Shown: positions 26,730 through 35,788 of the stretch, one piece after another
How the letters are laid out: every line of letters begins with the position of its first letter
Numbering within the stretch: position 1 is the stretch's first letter
Assembly (NCBI RefSeq): GCF_020217425.1
Contig: NZ_CP084090.1
Location: forward strand, 2,108,001 to 2,172,000
DNA from: Halomicrobium urmianum
GTDB taxonomy: Archaea > Halobacteriota > Halobacteria > Halobacteriales > Haloarculaceae
Direction: 5' to 3'
Length of the DNA stretch: 64,000 nucleotides
Made by a program: the position numbers and the translations under genes
Notes under the pieces: model-generated
What the model saw: only the letters and a program-made list of their open reading frames with translations
The model's database searches: none
What the model was told of the DNA's origin: nothing

Positions 26730-28484
26730 TCAGACCGCCAGGAACTGGGTGACCAGGTACTTCGTGGCGACGGCGGTGAGTGCGCCGATCCACGACAGCA
26801 GGACGAAGTGCATGTAGGTGTTGGCCTTGTGGCCGCCGTCGGTCGTCCGGATCATCAGAGCGGAGAGCATCGCGCCGAACATGATGATGACGACCAGCAG
26901 GAACTCGATGAGGGGGATGTCGTAGACCTCGGTGTGGATCAGCGAGCCGGCGTCGAAACCGGGGTTGTTGCTCGTGTTGAGGTCCAGCGACAGCGACGAG
27001 AGGATGTTGACGACCTGAAGGCCGATGAAGAAGGCGAAGGTGGAGGCGGCGGTGATGCCGTACAGGAGGCCGATCAGCGTCGTGGTGGCCTGGTTGCGCT
27101 GCTGGCGCAGCTGTAGCACCTCGTTCATGTTCTCGGCGACCAGCTCGCCGAGTTGCTTCGGCGACCCCCCCATCTCGCGGCCGACCAGGTACATCTCGGA
27201 GAAGGTCTGGATGAGGTACGAGCGGCAGTCGGCCGTGAAGTAGTGCCAGGCCTCCGCCGGCTCGATGCGCATGTTCAGCCGCTTGTAGAGGTCGTCGATG
27301 TTCGGGGTCAGCGGCCCGAAGTCCTTCTTCCGGAGGGTGCGCAACACCATGGAGGTGGTCGACTGCTTCGCGCCCTCGGTAGCGCCGAGGGCGCGGATGA
27401 AGCTGGGGAACTCCTCGTCGCGGGCCTTGATCAGTTTCTCCTGCCGGCGGAGGACGATGCCGGGGAGCAGCAGTGGCGTGATCGGCGTCGCGGCGTAGAA
27501 CGCCAGCGGGACGCCGTCGAGGAAGAAGTAGACGTCGTTCAGCGTCACGGGCGAGAGGCCGAGCATCCCCCCGAAGGAGACGAACAGGAGCAGGCCGGCG
27601 AGGCCGACGCCGACGTAGGTGGCGCGGTCGACGCGCCGCTCGACGTCGGAGGGGTACTCCTCCGGGTGGAACCAGACGGGGTCGTACGGCGCCATCGACC
27701 GGATGGCCAGGTAGAACCCCGACTGGACGAAGACGTACATGACGATGACCGCGCTGACGGTCATGGTAGGGTCGGTCCCGGTCAGGACGGGCAGGACCGT
27801 CGCGAACACCAGCGCGAACGTCATCGAGAGGATCATCGACAGGTAGAGGTCCTTCATGACCTCCAGGTTGTCCAGCGTGCCCTGGTAGACGGTCTTGTAG
27901 TTCTGGATGATCTGCTGTTGCTCGCTGACGAGGTAGTCCTCGAGCGACTGCCCGGCGCCGAGCGTGTAGGCCAGCCGGTCGAGGAAGTCGGAGACGGCGT
28001 CGCTGGGGACCGCCTTGGCGCGGCGGCGGCAGGCGTCGTCGAGGCTCTGGTTCCACGTGTCGACCAGTTCGACGATCCGGCGCATCTCGTTGGCGAGTTC
28101 GCCGTACTCCTCTTCCTCCGCCAGCGTGCGGAACACCTCCATGCGGTCGATCTTCGTCGTCGCCAGCACCGTCATGTGGGTCACGAGCAGGTGAAAGCGA
28201 TCGTTGAGCTGCTGGCGGCGCTGGCTGACGAGGATCTTCGGGTAGAAGACTGCCGCGAGCAGCGCAAGCAGGCCGAGCATGGGGACCGGCACCGTGACCG
28301 CCGTCGGCAGGTCCAGCACGACGACCGCCGCGATCGACAGCACGAAGAAGGCCCCCGAGGGGAGCAGGATGAAGAGGACGTACCGCTCCAGCGGGATGTG
28401 CATCCGCTGGTAGGCCTCGACGAGCGACTCGACGAACTCCGAGGCGGTCAGGTTCAGGCGGTTCTCGGCGTCGTTCGAGGCCAT
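26730..28484 (-). CDS. arlJ: Archaellum membrane platform protein ArlJ (FlaJ)
   Basis: The 584-residue polytopic protein is homologous to type IV pilus and type II secretion platform proteins. Two T2SS-F-like regions are separated by membrane spans; conserved charged loops include FGPLTPNIDDLYKRLN and REMGGSPKQLGELVAENM. It anchors the motor ATPase ArlI in the membrane and is the last gene of the arl operon. Its start overlaps the arlI stop by one base (TGATG). Confidence 0.95.
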   Translation of the reverse strand: MASNDAENRLNLTASEFVESLVEAYQRMHIPLERYVLFILLPSGAFFVLSIAAVVVLDLPTAVTVPVPMLGLLALLAAVFYPKILVSQRRQQLNDRFHLLVTHMTVLATTKIDRMEVFRTLAEEEEYGELANEMRRIVELVDTWNQSLDDACRRRAKAVPSDAVSDFLDRLAYTLGAGQSLEDYLVSEQQQIIQNYKTVYQGTLDNLEVMKDLYLSMILSMTFALVFATVLPVLTGTDPTMTVSAVIVMYVFVQSGFYLAIRSMAPYDPVWFHPEEYPSDVERRVDRATYVGVGLAGLLLFVSFGGMLGLSPVTLNDVYFFLDGVPLAFYAATPITPLLLPGIVLRRQEKLIKARDEEFPSFIRALGATEGAKQSTTSMVLRTLRKKDFGPLTPNIDDLYKRLNMRIEPAEAWHYFTADCRSYLIQTFSEMYLVGREMGGSPKQLGELVAENMNEVLQLRQQRNQATTTLIGLLYGITAASTFAFFIGLQVVNILSSLSLDLNTSNNPGFDAGSLIHTEVYDIPLIEFLLVVIIMFGAMLSALMIRTTDGGHKANTYMHFVLLSWIGALTAVATKYLVTQFLAV

Positions 28485-30157
28485 CAGTCGGGCCGGGAGA
28501 TGGTGAAGGGGACCCCCTCGATGCCGTCGCGCTGGAAGTTCTGGATGAACTCGTTGACCTCGTGGTAGCCCGTGATGTTCTCCTGGATCGCGCGCCGGAT
28601 GATGTCGGCCCGGTACTCGAGGTCGTTGTAGATGTCGCGCGTGTCCTCGTACCCGAGCAGCGTCGCGATCTGCTCCTCGAGGACGTAGGAGTTGTTCATG
28701 CCCTGGAAGACGATCTCGTCCTCGACGGGGTCCCAGTAGAAGGCCTGGCGGGTGACGACCCCGTCCATCTCCTTGGAGTAGCCCTCGATCTCCTGGACCG
28801 ACGTCACGCGACGCAGGACCCGGTCGCCCTGCTTGACGCGGTTCTGGAACAGCGCGACGTCTGCGTTGTCCATGAACGTCTCGGGGACGTTGATCGGGTC
28901 CCCGGTGAACCGCTGGATCATCGAGACGATGTCGCTGGCGTGGAACGTCAGCATGACCGGGTGACCGGTCTGGGCCGCCTGGAAGGCCATCCGACCCTCC
29001 TCGCCACGGACCTCACCCACGATGATGTAGTCCGGACGGGAACGGAGGGCGGCCGCCACGAGGTCGAACATGTCGACGCTCGTGCCTTCGTCCTCGCCCT
29101 CGCGGGTGAGCAGTTGCTGCCAGGTGTTGTGCGGCGGCAGCACCTCTGCGGTGTCCTCGGCGGTGTATATCTTCGAGTCCCGCGGGATGAACGAGGTGAT
29201 GGCGTTCAGCGTCGTCGTCTTCCCCGACGCGGTCTCCCCGACGACGAACACCGTCTGCTCGTTCTCCAGGCACAGCCAGAGGTAGGCCGCCAGTTCGGGG
29301 CTGAGCGTGCCCCACTTGGTGATCTGGAAGATCGACAGGGGGACCTCGTCGCCCTGGCGGATGGTCAGGGAGGGGCCCTTGACGGAGATGTCGTCGGAGT
29401 AGATCAGGTTCAGACGCGACCCGTCCGGCAGCGTCGAGTCGACGATGGGGTCGGAGTCGGAGACTGGGTCGCCGATCCGCTCGCCCATGTTGCGCAGCCA
29501 CTGGTCGAAGGCCTGCTCGCTGGGCCACTCGACGGTGGTCTCGAGCATGCCGTAGACCGAGTGGTCGACGTGGCACTCGTCGCGGCCGATGACGTGGATG
29601 TCCTCGTTGGCCGGGTCGCGCATCACCGGCTCCAGCGGTCCGAGGCCGACGATGTCGCGGTTGAGCCGGTAAAGGATGTTCTCGTAGGTGCTCTCGGTGA
29701 CCTCGACCCTGCCGACGCTGCCCATGTTGGCCAGCCGGGTCAGCACGCCCCGGTCCGCGTCGCGATCGCGGACCCGGGTGGACTCCTGGAGGAGCTCCTC
29801 GATGCGGTCGTCGTACTCGGTCTCGCTCTGGGGTGCGGGCTTGTTGACCGACTTCTGCAGGAGCTTGTCGCGGACCTTCCCGAAGACGACCTGTTCCTCC
29901 TGATCCAGGTCGGGCTCGATGGCGTAGTAGCGCATGTCCTGGCCCACATCGCCGTAGACGTGACAGAAGATGGGGCCGCCGACCGGGTAGAGGACGTTCG
30001 GCCGTTCGGACTCGTAGTCGTCCTTGGCCTCCTCGATGAAGGTGGGGAACTCCCCGGTGATCTGCTTGAACTTCTTGAGGTGGTCCCGCAGGTGGGGACG
30101 CCGGGCGGCCACCTGCCGCAGTTCGTCCGACGGTCTGGGTCGTCCGTGCTCGGTCAT
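28484..30157 (-). CDS. arlI: Archaellum motor ATPase ArlI (FlaI)
   Basis: The 557-residue GspE/VirB11-type ATPase drives assembly and rotation of the archaellum. Walker A is VVGETASGKTTTLN (about 310), the Asp box is IYTAEDTAEVLPP, and Walker B is DYIIVGEVRGEEGRM. The N-terminal 200 residues include the archaellum-specific domain (YPVGGPIFCHVYGDVGQDMR). It sits 2 bp after arlH, as in other haloarchaea. Confidence 0.97.
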   Translation of the reverse strand: MTEHGRPRPSDELRQVAARRPHLRDHLKKFKQITGEFPTFIEEAKDDYESERPNVLYPVGGPIFCHVYGDVGQDMRYYAIEPDLDQEEQVVFGKVRDKLLQKSVNKPAPQSETEYDDRIEELLQESTRVRDRDADRGVLTRLANMGSVGRVEVTESTYENILYRLNRDIVGLGPLEPVMRDPANEDIHVIGRDECHVDHSVYGMLETTVEWPSEQAFDQWLRNMGERIGDPVSDSDPIVDSTLPDGSRLNLIYSDDISVKGPSLTIRQGDEVPLSIFQITKWGTLSPELAAYLWLCLENEQTVFVVGETASGKTTTLNAITSFIPRDSKIYTAEDTAEVLPPHNTWQQLLTREGEDEGTSVDMFDLVAAALRSRPDYIIVGEVRGEEGRMAFQAAQTGHPVMLTFHASDIVSMIQRFTGDPINVPETFMDNADVALFQNRVKQGDRVLRRVTSVQEIEGYSKEMDGVVTRQAFYWDPVEDEIVFQGMNNSYVLEEQIATLLGYEDTRDIYNDLEYRADIIRRAIQENITGYHEVNEFIQNFQRDGIEGVPFTISRPD

Positions 30158-30159
30158 GG

Positions 30160-30921
30160 TTACGCGACGCTCCTGGACTCGATGACGACGCCGGTGCCCG
30201 ACCGCACCGAGTACCCGATGGTGTCACCGACCTGTTCGCCCATGCCCGCGAACCGCTTGACGGCGATCTGGCGGCGGACGTCGTTGCCGACCTCGATCAT
30301 CTCGAGCTCGAGGAACACGTCGGCGATCGACCGGAAGGGACCGATCGCCTCCTCGTCCAGCGTCGAGGGGTCGACGGTCAACATCACGCACTTCCCCTGG
30401 GCGATGATGTCCCGGAAGAAGGAGATGATCTCCAGGGCGGCCTGGCGCTCCTCGTTCTGCCGGACCAGCGCCTCGAACTTGGGGTCGTTCCGGAGGATCG
30501 AGTCGAACGTGTCGATGACGATCACGTCCGCGTCCCACATCACCTCCGCCTCCATGAGCCGCTTGAGCAGCTGCTTGCGGTCGCTCTCCTCCTCGCCCCC
30601 GGAGAAGGTGTTCCCGTCGCCGATGTCGGCGTGCAGGAACAGCATGTTCTCGTCGAGGAGGTGATCGACCGCGTCGTAGGACAGCGAGTGCATCTGGTCG
30701 AGGAAGCTCCCGACGGTGAGCTCCGTCGACAGCATCGTCACGTCGTGGCCCTCCTCGCAGAGGCCGTAGGAGAACCGCTGGCTCATCACCGACTTGCCGG
30801 CCCCGTAGTCGCCCTCGACGAGGATGATGCTCCCGGGCGGGATGCCCCCGCCGAGTTCGGCGTTCAGTCGGTCGTGGTCCTCCATCCCGAGCGAGAAGAG
30901 GTCCTGCGATGCGAGGCTCAT
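30160..30921 (-). CDS. arlH: Archaellum protein ArlH (FlaH), KaiC-like ATP-binding
   Basis: The 253-residue RecA-fold protein forms a ring beneath the motor. Walker A is [15 protein letters not shown] near residue 40 and Walker B is [11 protein letters not shown]. The family lacks some catalytic residues and is thought to regulate ArlI by nucleotide binding. It overlaps the arlG stop by 4 nt (ATGA). Confidence 0.95.
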   Translation of the reverse strand: MSLASQDLFSLGMEDHDRLNAELGGGIPPGSIILVEGDYGAGKSVMSQRFSYGLCEEGHDVTMLSTELTVGSFLDQMHSLSYDAVDHLLDENMLFLHADIGDGNTFSGGEEESDRKQLLKRLMEAEVMWDADVIVIDTFDSILRNDPKFEALVRQNEERQAALEIISFFRDIIAQGKCVMLTVDPSTLDEEAIGPFRSIADVFLELEMIEVGNDVRRQIAVKRFAGMGEQVGDTIGYSVRSGTGVVIESRSVA

Positions 30922-31364
30922 GTGCGGAACTCGAACACCTCCTCGTCGCCGTTCACGACGATCTTGACGCGGTGGTCGCCCGATCCGAGCGTCGCCGATA
31001 TCTCGAGCTGCACGACCTCGCCCGGCCCCCAGGAGTCGGCGCCGCCCAGCAGCGTCGGGGTGACGGCCGTCGTGTACCGCCCGTCGACGAACACGTCGAT
31101 CAGGTCGGGGCCGAGCCGCTCGGAGCCGGTGTTCTTCACGTGCAGCGTGACGTTCCCGTTGCCGTCGCTGTCGTAGACTGCGTCGCTGCCCGCGTCCGAG
31201 ATGATCTCGACGTCGCTGCGGACCTCGGAGCTGACGTCCAGTCCCTGGTCGCTGATCGCGTTGCTGAGCCGGTTGACCGAGTCCGTGAACACGCCGACGA
31301 CGCTGGCCGCGACGACCATGCTCGCGATGAAGATGATGAGGTGCGAGACGGAGGCGCTGGCCAT
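30918..31364 (-). CDS. arlG: Archaellum stator-type protein ArlG (FlaG)
   Basis: The 148-residue protein has a type III-like hydrophobic N-terminus ([20 protein letters not shown]) followed by an immunoglobulin-like beta domain with [19 protein letters not shown]. With ArlF it is believed to link the motor to the S-layer in the pseudoperiplasm. The gene follows arlF immediately. Confidence 0.93.
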   Translation of the reverse strand: MASASVSHLIIFIASMVVAASVVGVFTDSVNRLSNAISDQGLDVSSEVRSDVEIISDAGSDAVYDSDGNGNVTLHVKNTGSERLGPDLIDVFVDGRYTTAVTPTLLGGADSWGPGEVVQLEISATLGSGDHRVKIVVNGDEEVFEFRT

Positions 31365-31808
31365 CTAGCTCACCACCTCGGTCCGTGCCGTCTCGGCCAC
31401 GCCGGGCCCGGTGACGAGCTTCACGCGGCCCGGATCACTGTCGAGCGACGCGACCGTGATCGTCAGCCGCTCCTGGGGGAGCCACAGGTCGGTGTCGTCG
31501 TCGCCGCCGACCTCGGTGACGTACCCCGAGAGGTACGTGTTGTCCGCCAGCAGGTCGACGTCGCCGACGGTCAGTTCTGCCGCGCCGGTGTTGTTGGCGC
31601 GGACGGTCAGCTCGCCGGCCGTACTGTTCCACTCGGCGATGGTCAACTCGACCGCGGTGTTCTGGGCGACGAGCGTTCGGTCCGTGCGCTCGTCCTGGGC
31701 CTCGTGGACGTTCTCGAACCCGTTGGCCGTCGCGGTGTAGAACATCCCGAAGGCGACGAACAGCCCGACGAAGACGATCGCCGCGGAGCCGCTAACGCTG
31801 AAGCCCAT
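31365..31808 (-). CDS. arlF: Archaellum stator-type protein ArlF (FlaF)
   Basis: The 147-residue protein has an archaellin-like hydrophobic N-terminus ([20 protein letters not shown]) and a beta-rich S-layer-binding domain ([20 protein letters not shown]). ATG 31808 is chosen over GTG 31817 because GGAGGTG sits at a good ribosome-binding distance in front of it. The start region overlaps the 3' end of arlCE by 17 bp. Confidence 0.92.
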   Translation of the reverse strand: MGFSVSGSAAIVFVGLFVAFGMFYTATANGFENVHEAQDERTDRTLVAQNTAVELTIAEWNSTAGELTVRANNTGAAELTVGDVDLLADNTYLSGYVTEVGGDDDTDLWLPQERLTITVASLDSDPGRVKLVTGPGVAETARTEVVS

Positions 31809-33249
31809 CGGAACCACCTCCGACGAGCTTCGAGAGCGCGACCGCCTCGCCGCCGCCGTCGAGCTGGCTGACGTATCGCAGGCTCTGCGTGTGGTGGTCG
31901 ATAGTCAGTCCGCCCGACCCGCCCTCGACGTCGTCGAACCCGCGCAGGACGTCCTGGAGCTGGTCGGCGACGGCCTCGTCGATCCAGTCGATGGTCTCGT
32001 AGTAGTCGACGGCGCGCGCGGCCTCGCGGTAGCCGGCCTGCTCGACGAGGTACTCGAGCCACTCGGCGACGATCAGGTCGCCGGCGAACCCGTCGGGCAG
32101 CTCTGCGAGGTAGGGTTTGCCGTCGTCGTCCTCGGTCGCTCCGTCCGCCTCGCCGGCCTCCGCGGTCGCGGGCTCCGGTTCGGGTGCCGGTTCTGGCTGG
32201 GGCTCGGGGTCCGCGTCGGCCACGGGGTCCGGTTCGGGCTCCGCCGCGGGCTCCGGATTCACACCCGAGCCCGCGTCGTCCTCCTCGATGACCTCGTCGA
32301 ACAGGTCGTCGTCCGCGAGGTCGTCCATCTCGCCGTCCTCCTCGTCGCCGCCGTCGAAGTCCTCGTCGAACGTCCCGTCCGAGTCGAGGCCGTCGTCGCC
32401 CTCGCCGTCCTCCTCCTCCTCGGCCCACTCGGCGTCCCCGGACTCGTACTCGTCTTTCAGCTCCTGGAAGGACTTGCCGCTCTCGTCGTCGTCGCCGTCG
32501 CCGCCCTCCAGGTCGTCGCCGAACGGGTCGTCACCGCCGTCGTCGAACCCGTCGTCGAAGGGGTCGCCGCCGTCGTCCTCCTCGACGAGGTCGTCGTCGA
32601 AGAAGCCCTCGGCGTCGGCGCTGGCGATGTCCTCGTCGATCTCCTCGTCGTCCTCCTCTTCGCCGTCGCCGTCGAACAGGCCGAACGAGCTGTCCTGGCC
32701 CATCCCGCCGCCCATACCGGCGTCGATGTCGTCGGCGAAGGGGTTGACCCCGCGCGTGACCATCTCGTAGATGTCCAGCAGCTTCCGGACGTTCTCCTCG
32801 ACCTCCTCGACGGACTCGCTGATCTGTTCGTTCTCCGTGCGCACGGTGCTGACCGTCGAGGACAGCGATCCGACCTCGTTCTCCAGCTCGTCGAGGCGGT
32901 GCTCGAGCTCGTCGGTCGCGGCGCCCCCTGCGTCGTCCATGTCGCCGAACCCGTCGTCGCCGAACCCGTCGTCATCGAGGCCACCGAGGTCGCCGTCGTC
33001 CATCCCGCCCAGTCCACCGAGGTCGTCTCCGCCGTCCTCTTCGGCCATCAGACCGCCGCCGTCGGCCAGCTCTTCGCTGCCGCCACCGCCCTCCTCGTCG
33101 TCCGGGAGGATGGAGTCGAAGACGTTCCTGATGCTCATCCCGGCCGCGCCGCTCGCGAGCAGCACGGCGAGCGGGATTCCCCCGTCTGGGAGCGTTACCT
33201 GCGCAGTCGGGACGAGCCCGATACCACTCATTGGCAGGGTAGTTGCCAT
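31792..33249 (-). CDS. arlCE: Archaellum cytosolic ring protein, FlaC/E (D) fusion
   Basis: The 485-residue protein has an N-terminal hydrophobic stretch, a coiled-coil FlaC-like part (LEHRLDELENEVGSLSSTVS, then EVEENVRKLLDIYEMVTRGV), a very acidic Asp/Glu/Gly-rich linker of about 200 residues, and a C-terminal FlaE-like domain (KPYLAELPDGFAGDLIVAEW). The FlaC and FlaD/E proteins form the ring that receives the CheF signal and switches rotation. It opens the arlCE-F-G-H-I-J operon, and its promoter carries the palindrome at 33277. Confidence 0.93.
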   Translation of the reverse strand: MATTLPMSGIGLVPTAQVTLPDGGIPLAVLLASGAAGMSIRNVFDSILPDDEEGGGGSEELADGGGLMAEEDGGDDLGGLGGMDDGDLGGLDDDGFGDDGFGDMDDAGGAATDELEHRLDELENEVGSLSSTVSTVRTENEQISESVEEVEENVRKLLDIYEMVTRGVNPFADDIDAGMGGGMGQDSSFGLFDGDGEEEDDEEIDEDIASADAEGFFDDDLVEEDDGGDPFDDGFDDGGDDPFGDDLEGGDGDDDESGKSFQELKDEYESGDAEWAEEEEDGEGDDGLDSDGTFDEDFDGGDEEDGEMDDLADDDLFDEVIEEDDAGSGVNPEPAAEPEPDPVADADPEPQPEPAPEPEPATAEAGEADGATEDDDGKPYLAELPDGFAGDLIVAEWLEYLVEQAGYREAARAVDYYETIDWIDEAVADQLQDVLRGFDDVEGGSGGLTIDHHTQSLRYVSQLDGGGEAVALSKLVGGGSDGLQR

Positions 33250-33276
33250 TCACACTCTTGAAGATTCTGGCTATGA

Positions 33277-33290
33277 TATCGAATGTGATA
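33277..33290. promoter_or_regulatory. TATC-N6-GATA palindrome upstream of arlCE
   Basis: TATC-GAATGT-GATA lies 28-41 bp before the arlCE start, overlapping where a TATA box should be. It is one of four perfect copies of this site, all upstream of motility genes. Rest of the 244-bp gap to cheD: a (TC)n run near 33407-33421 and nothing else I recognise. Confidence 0.6.
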
Positions 33291-33493
33291 ACAATCCCCC
33301 GGTTTCGGGAATTCAGAGTTGAACCAACCCGACCGGCGCTGTAACGAGGGATGATGCAGTCCGTGAAACGGCTGATATCGAAATTCACTGGAATTCTCCG
33401 CCGGGTACTCTCTCTCTCTCTACGGCCATACTGGTGTTCTACCCGGCACGTTTCCCGGGAATCCCCTGCCGTCCGGCCCTCTGTTCTCAATCT

Positions 33494-34012
33494 CTATAAC
33501 GTCGTGGCGTCCTGGTCTGCGCTCTTGACCACCAGGTCTCCGGTCGTCCCCTCGAGGCGCAGCGACCGACCGTGCCGGCCGCCGACGTCCTCGGCGACGA
33601 TCGGGACGCCGTGCTCGCCGAGGGCCTCGCGGACGGCGTCGACGTTCCGGGTCCCGATCGAGGAACCGTCGCCCGAGAGGTCGAGCATGTCGCTGCCGCC
33701 GGCGATCTTGGCCTCGACGCCGTCGGGGTCGGCGCCCGCATCGGCCATCGCCTCCAGCAGGACCGCGACGCCGGTGTCGGCGAACTTCGCGTGGGCCCCC
33801 TCGCCCTCCGCCGCGGCGGGCAACATCACGTGGACCAGCCCGGCCACGCCGGCCGTCGGATCGTACAGCGCGACGCCCACGCACGACCCCAGCCCGCTGG
33901 TCGTCAGAACGGCCCCGTCGGTCGCGACCTCGTACTCGGCGATGCCGACCTTCCGCCGCTCGGGCGTCGGTTCGACGCTCTCGTCGGCCGAACTCCCGTC
34001 GTAGACCTTCAT
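33494..34012 (-). CDS. cheD: Chemoreceptor glutamine deamidase CheD
   Basis: The 172-residue enzyme deamidates glutamines in chemoreceptors and is regulated by CheC. The catalytic Cys lies in TTSGLGSCVGVALYDP and the His in GLVHVMLP, with the GGSDML and IGTRNVDAVR loops of the family. It starts 1 bp after cheC ends, within the cheY-cheC-cheD operon. Confidence 0.95.
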   Translation of the reverse strand: MKVYDGSSADESVEPTPERRKVGIAEYEVATDGAVLTTSGLGSCVGVALYDPTAGVAGLVHVMLPAAAEGEGAHAKFADTGVAVLLEAMADAGADPDGVEAKIAGGSDMLDLSGDGSSIGTRNVDAVREALGEHGVPIVAEDVGGRHGRSLRLEGTTGDLVVKSADQDATTL

Positions 34013-34013
34013 G

Positions 34014-35330
34014 TCAGAACAGTGCGTCCGCGTCGGCCTCGGTCTGGTCGGCTCGCTCGACGTCCAGCGCCTCCAGCGCCTCGCGGAGCCCGCGCCCGTC
34101 CGGGAGCGCGTGGATCTCGCTGGCGAACTCCACGTCGTCGGTCCGCATCGTCGCGTCGACGACGAAGGCGTGCTCCCGGTTCCGTCCGACCTGAGCGGCC
34201 AGCGGATCGACGATGGCCTGGCCCATGTCGTGGACGAGCTCCGGCGGGCTGTGGTCGATGGTCGTCTGCAACACGTTCGCCCAGCCGTCGACGAACCCGC
34301 TGGTGACGACGTTGCCCAGCTCCTCGATGGCCGCCCTGTGCCGGTCGGTCACGCCTTCGCCGTCGGGCGCGGTCGGCATCAGCGCTTCGGCGACAGTCAG
34401 CGCCGAGGCCTCGTCGAACAGCACCAGCAGGAAGCCACTGGGCGTGCCCGACAGTTCCACGACAGTGCCCACGTAGGTGTCCGACCCGATCCGCCGGGGG
34501 ACGTCCTCGACGGGCGCGAAGCTGATCCCGGTCACCTCGGCCTCCGTGGGGATGCCGGTCATCATCTCGACGTTGTCCGCCGCCGTGGCCGTCCCCGCCC
34601 GGGTCATCTCGTTGAACACCTCCAGCTTGTCGACCGGGACGGCCTCGCTCTCGCCGTCTCCGATGTCGGTCATCAGGTCGGTCAGCGCGCCCTGCTCCGG
34701 GAGCACGTAGATGTAGAAGTTCACCGGCTGGCCGACCCACTCAATCTCCGAGGCGAACACGAAGACCTGCTCACGTGTCGCTCTCTGCGGTCGCTCCCGT
34801 TCGCGTTTCCGAGGATCTCCGCTGCGCTCAGATCCTCGCTGCTCGCGTGTCGCCTCACTTCGTTCGGAGTCCCGCTGCTCCCGCTCGCTGCCCGTCGGGT
34901 CCGGGAGGACGGCCGGCCCGTCGGCCGCGACGTACTCGGGCGGGCTGTGTTCGATGGTCGTCTCGAGGTAGTCGGCCCAGCCGTCGACGAACCCGCTCAT
35001 CATGACGTTTCCGAGCTCCTCGACGCAGCTCTGCACCATGGCCGGGGTCGCCGCTCCGGGGAGCATCTCGCCCGCGACGGTCTCGGCTGAGTCGGCGTCG
35101 AACGCCAGGACCGCGTCGCCCTCGAGCCCGCCGGTGAGGTCGAACCTGACGCCGACTGCCTCCGTGCCGCGCAGTTCCCCGCCGACGTCTCCCCGGTTCA
35201 TCAGCGTGATCCGAGTGACGTCGACGGCTGCGTCGATCCCGGTCAACTGCGACAGCGACGCCGTGGCCGCCTCGCTGCCCTCGCGGGCCAGCCGATTGAC
35301 CGTCCCGAACGACTGGACGTCGACGCGCAT
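34014..35330 (-). CDS. cheC: CheC-type chemotaxis protein with two CheC halves joined by a repeat-derived linker
   Basis: The 438-residue protein contains two CheC-like modules, each with the conserved helix ending ELGN-MSGFVDGWA (residues about 105-120) or ELGNVVTSGFVDGWANVL (about 350). In the paired arrangement one half may bind CheD and the other CheY-P. Residues 147-188 are an Arg/Glu/Ser-rich segment (EREQRDSERSEATREQRGSE and onwards) encoded by a DNA hairpin repeat. A two-module CheC of about 400 residues is normal for haloarchaea; this linker is not. Confidence 0.92.
   Translation of the reverse strand: MRVDVQSFGTVNRLAREGSEAATASLSQLTGIDAAVDVTRITLMNRGDVGGELRGTEAVGVRFDLTGGLEGDAVLAFDADSAETVAGEMLPGAATPAMVQSCVEELGNVMMSGFVDGWADYLETTIEHSPPEYVAADGPAVLPDPTGSEREQRDSERSEATREQRGSERSGDPRKRERERPQRATREQVFVFASEIEWVGQPVNFYIYVLPEQGALTDLMTDIGDGESEAVPVDKLEVFNEMTRAGTATAADNVEMMTGIPTEAEVTGISFAPVEDVPRRIGSDTYVGTVVELSGTPSGFLLVLFDEASALTVAEALMPTAPDGEGVTDRHRAAIEELGNVVTSGFVDGWANVLQTTIDHSPPELVHDMGQAIVDPLAAQVGRNREHAFVVDATMRTDDVEFASEIHALPDGRGLREALEALDVERADQTEADADALF
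34768..34890 (-). repeat. Intergenic-type hairpin repeat embedded in frame in cheC
   Basis: A segment of about 123 bp (41 codons). Its core is a perfect 9-bp stem CGAGGATCT / AGATCCTCG (34810-34818 with 34830-34838) around an 11-nt loop reading GAGCGCAGCGG on the cheC strand. The flanks (AGCGAGCGGGAGC, GCGACACGC) match the intergenic repeat at 48572-48685, whose core is a 9-bp stem with an 11-nt loop. Stem bases differ but pairing is kept (TT/AA against AT/AT). Confidence 0.75.
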
Positions 35331-35690
35331 CTACGAGGGGACGACGTCCTCGATGGCTTCTATGACGCTGGGCTTCTGGAAGGGCTTGGTGATGTAGCCG
35401 TCCGCGCCGGCCTTGACCGCCTCCTTCATCTTCTCCTCCTGGCCGACGCTCGTACACATGATGACGTTCGCGTCGGGGTCGGCGCTCTTGATCTCGTCGG
35501 TCGCCTCGATGCCGTCCCTGATGGGCATCACGATGTCCATCATCACGAGGTCGGGCCGCTCCTCGTCGTAGACCTCGACGGCCTCGACCCCGTTCTCGAC
35601 CTCTCCCACGATGGTGTGATCCTCCTCCAGGATCTCGCGCAGGAGGTTGCGCATGAACTCCGAGTCGTCCGCGATCAGTACGTCCGGCAT
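35331..35690 (-). CDS. cheY: Chemotaxis response regulator CheY
   Basis: The 119-residue receiver domain has the acidic pocket IADDSEF, the phospho-acceptor Asp52 in VMMDIVMP, the Thr/Ser switch in IMCTSVG and Lys in GYITKPF. It is phosphorylated by CheA and signals through CheF to the archaellum. It is the first gene of cheY-cheC-cheD; its promoter has a TATA element (35721-35727) and a palindrome at 35740. Confidence 0.97.
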   Translation of the reverse strand: MPDVLIADDSEFMRNLLREILEEDHTIVGEVENGVEAVEVYDEERPDLVMMDIVMPIRDGIEATDEIKSADPDANVIMCTSVGQEEKMKEAVKAGADGYITKPFQKPSVIEAIEDVVPS

Positions 35691-35739
35691 TCTTGCCGGA
35701 TAGGTCTCGGGAACTCCCAGTTAAATCCTCGCTCGAAAT

Positions 35740-35753
35740 TATCGCCTGTGATA
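35740..35753. promoter_or_regulatory. TATC-N6-GATA palindrome upstream of cheY
   Basis: TATC-GCCTGT-GATA is perfect and lies 12 bp upstream of the likely TATA box (TTAAATC on the plus strand, 35721-35727). The spacer sequence is nearly the same as that at 40876. Confidence 0.65.
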
Positions 35754-35788
35754 CCGCCGAGGGGCCGTTTTCTCCCGGTTTCGGCCCG

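Noticed and set aside
33407-33421. (TC)n run between arlCE and cheD as a phase-variable switch
   Set aside because: It is short and lies about 160 bp upstream of arlCE, away from the promoter; there is no sign that it affects a frame or TATA spacing.
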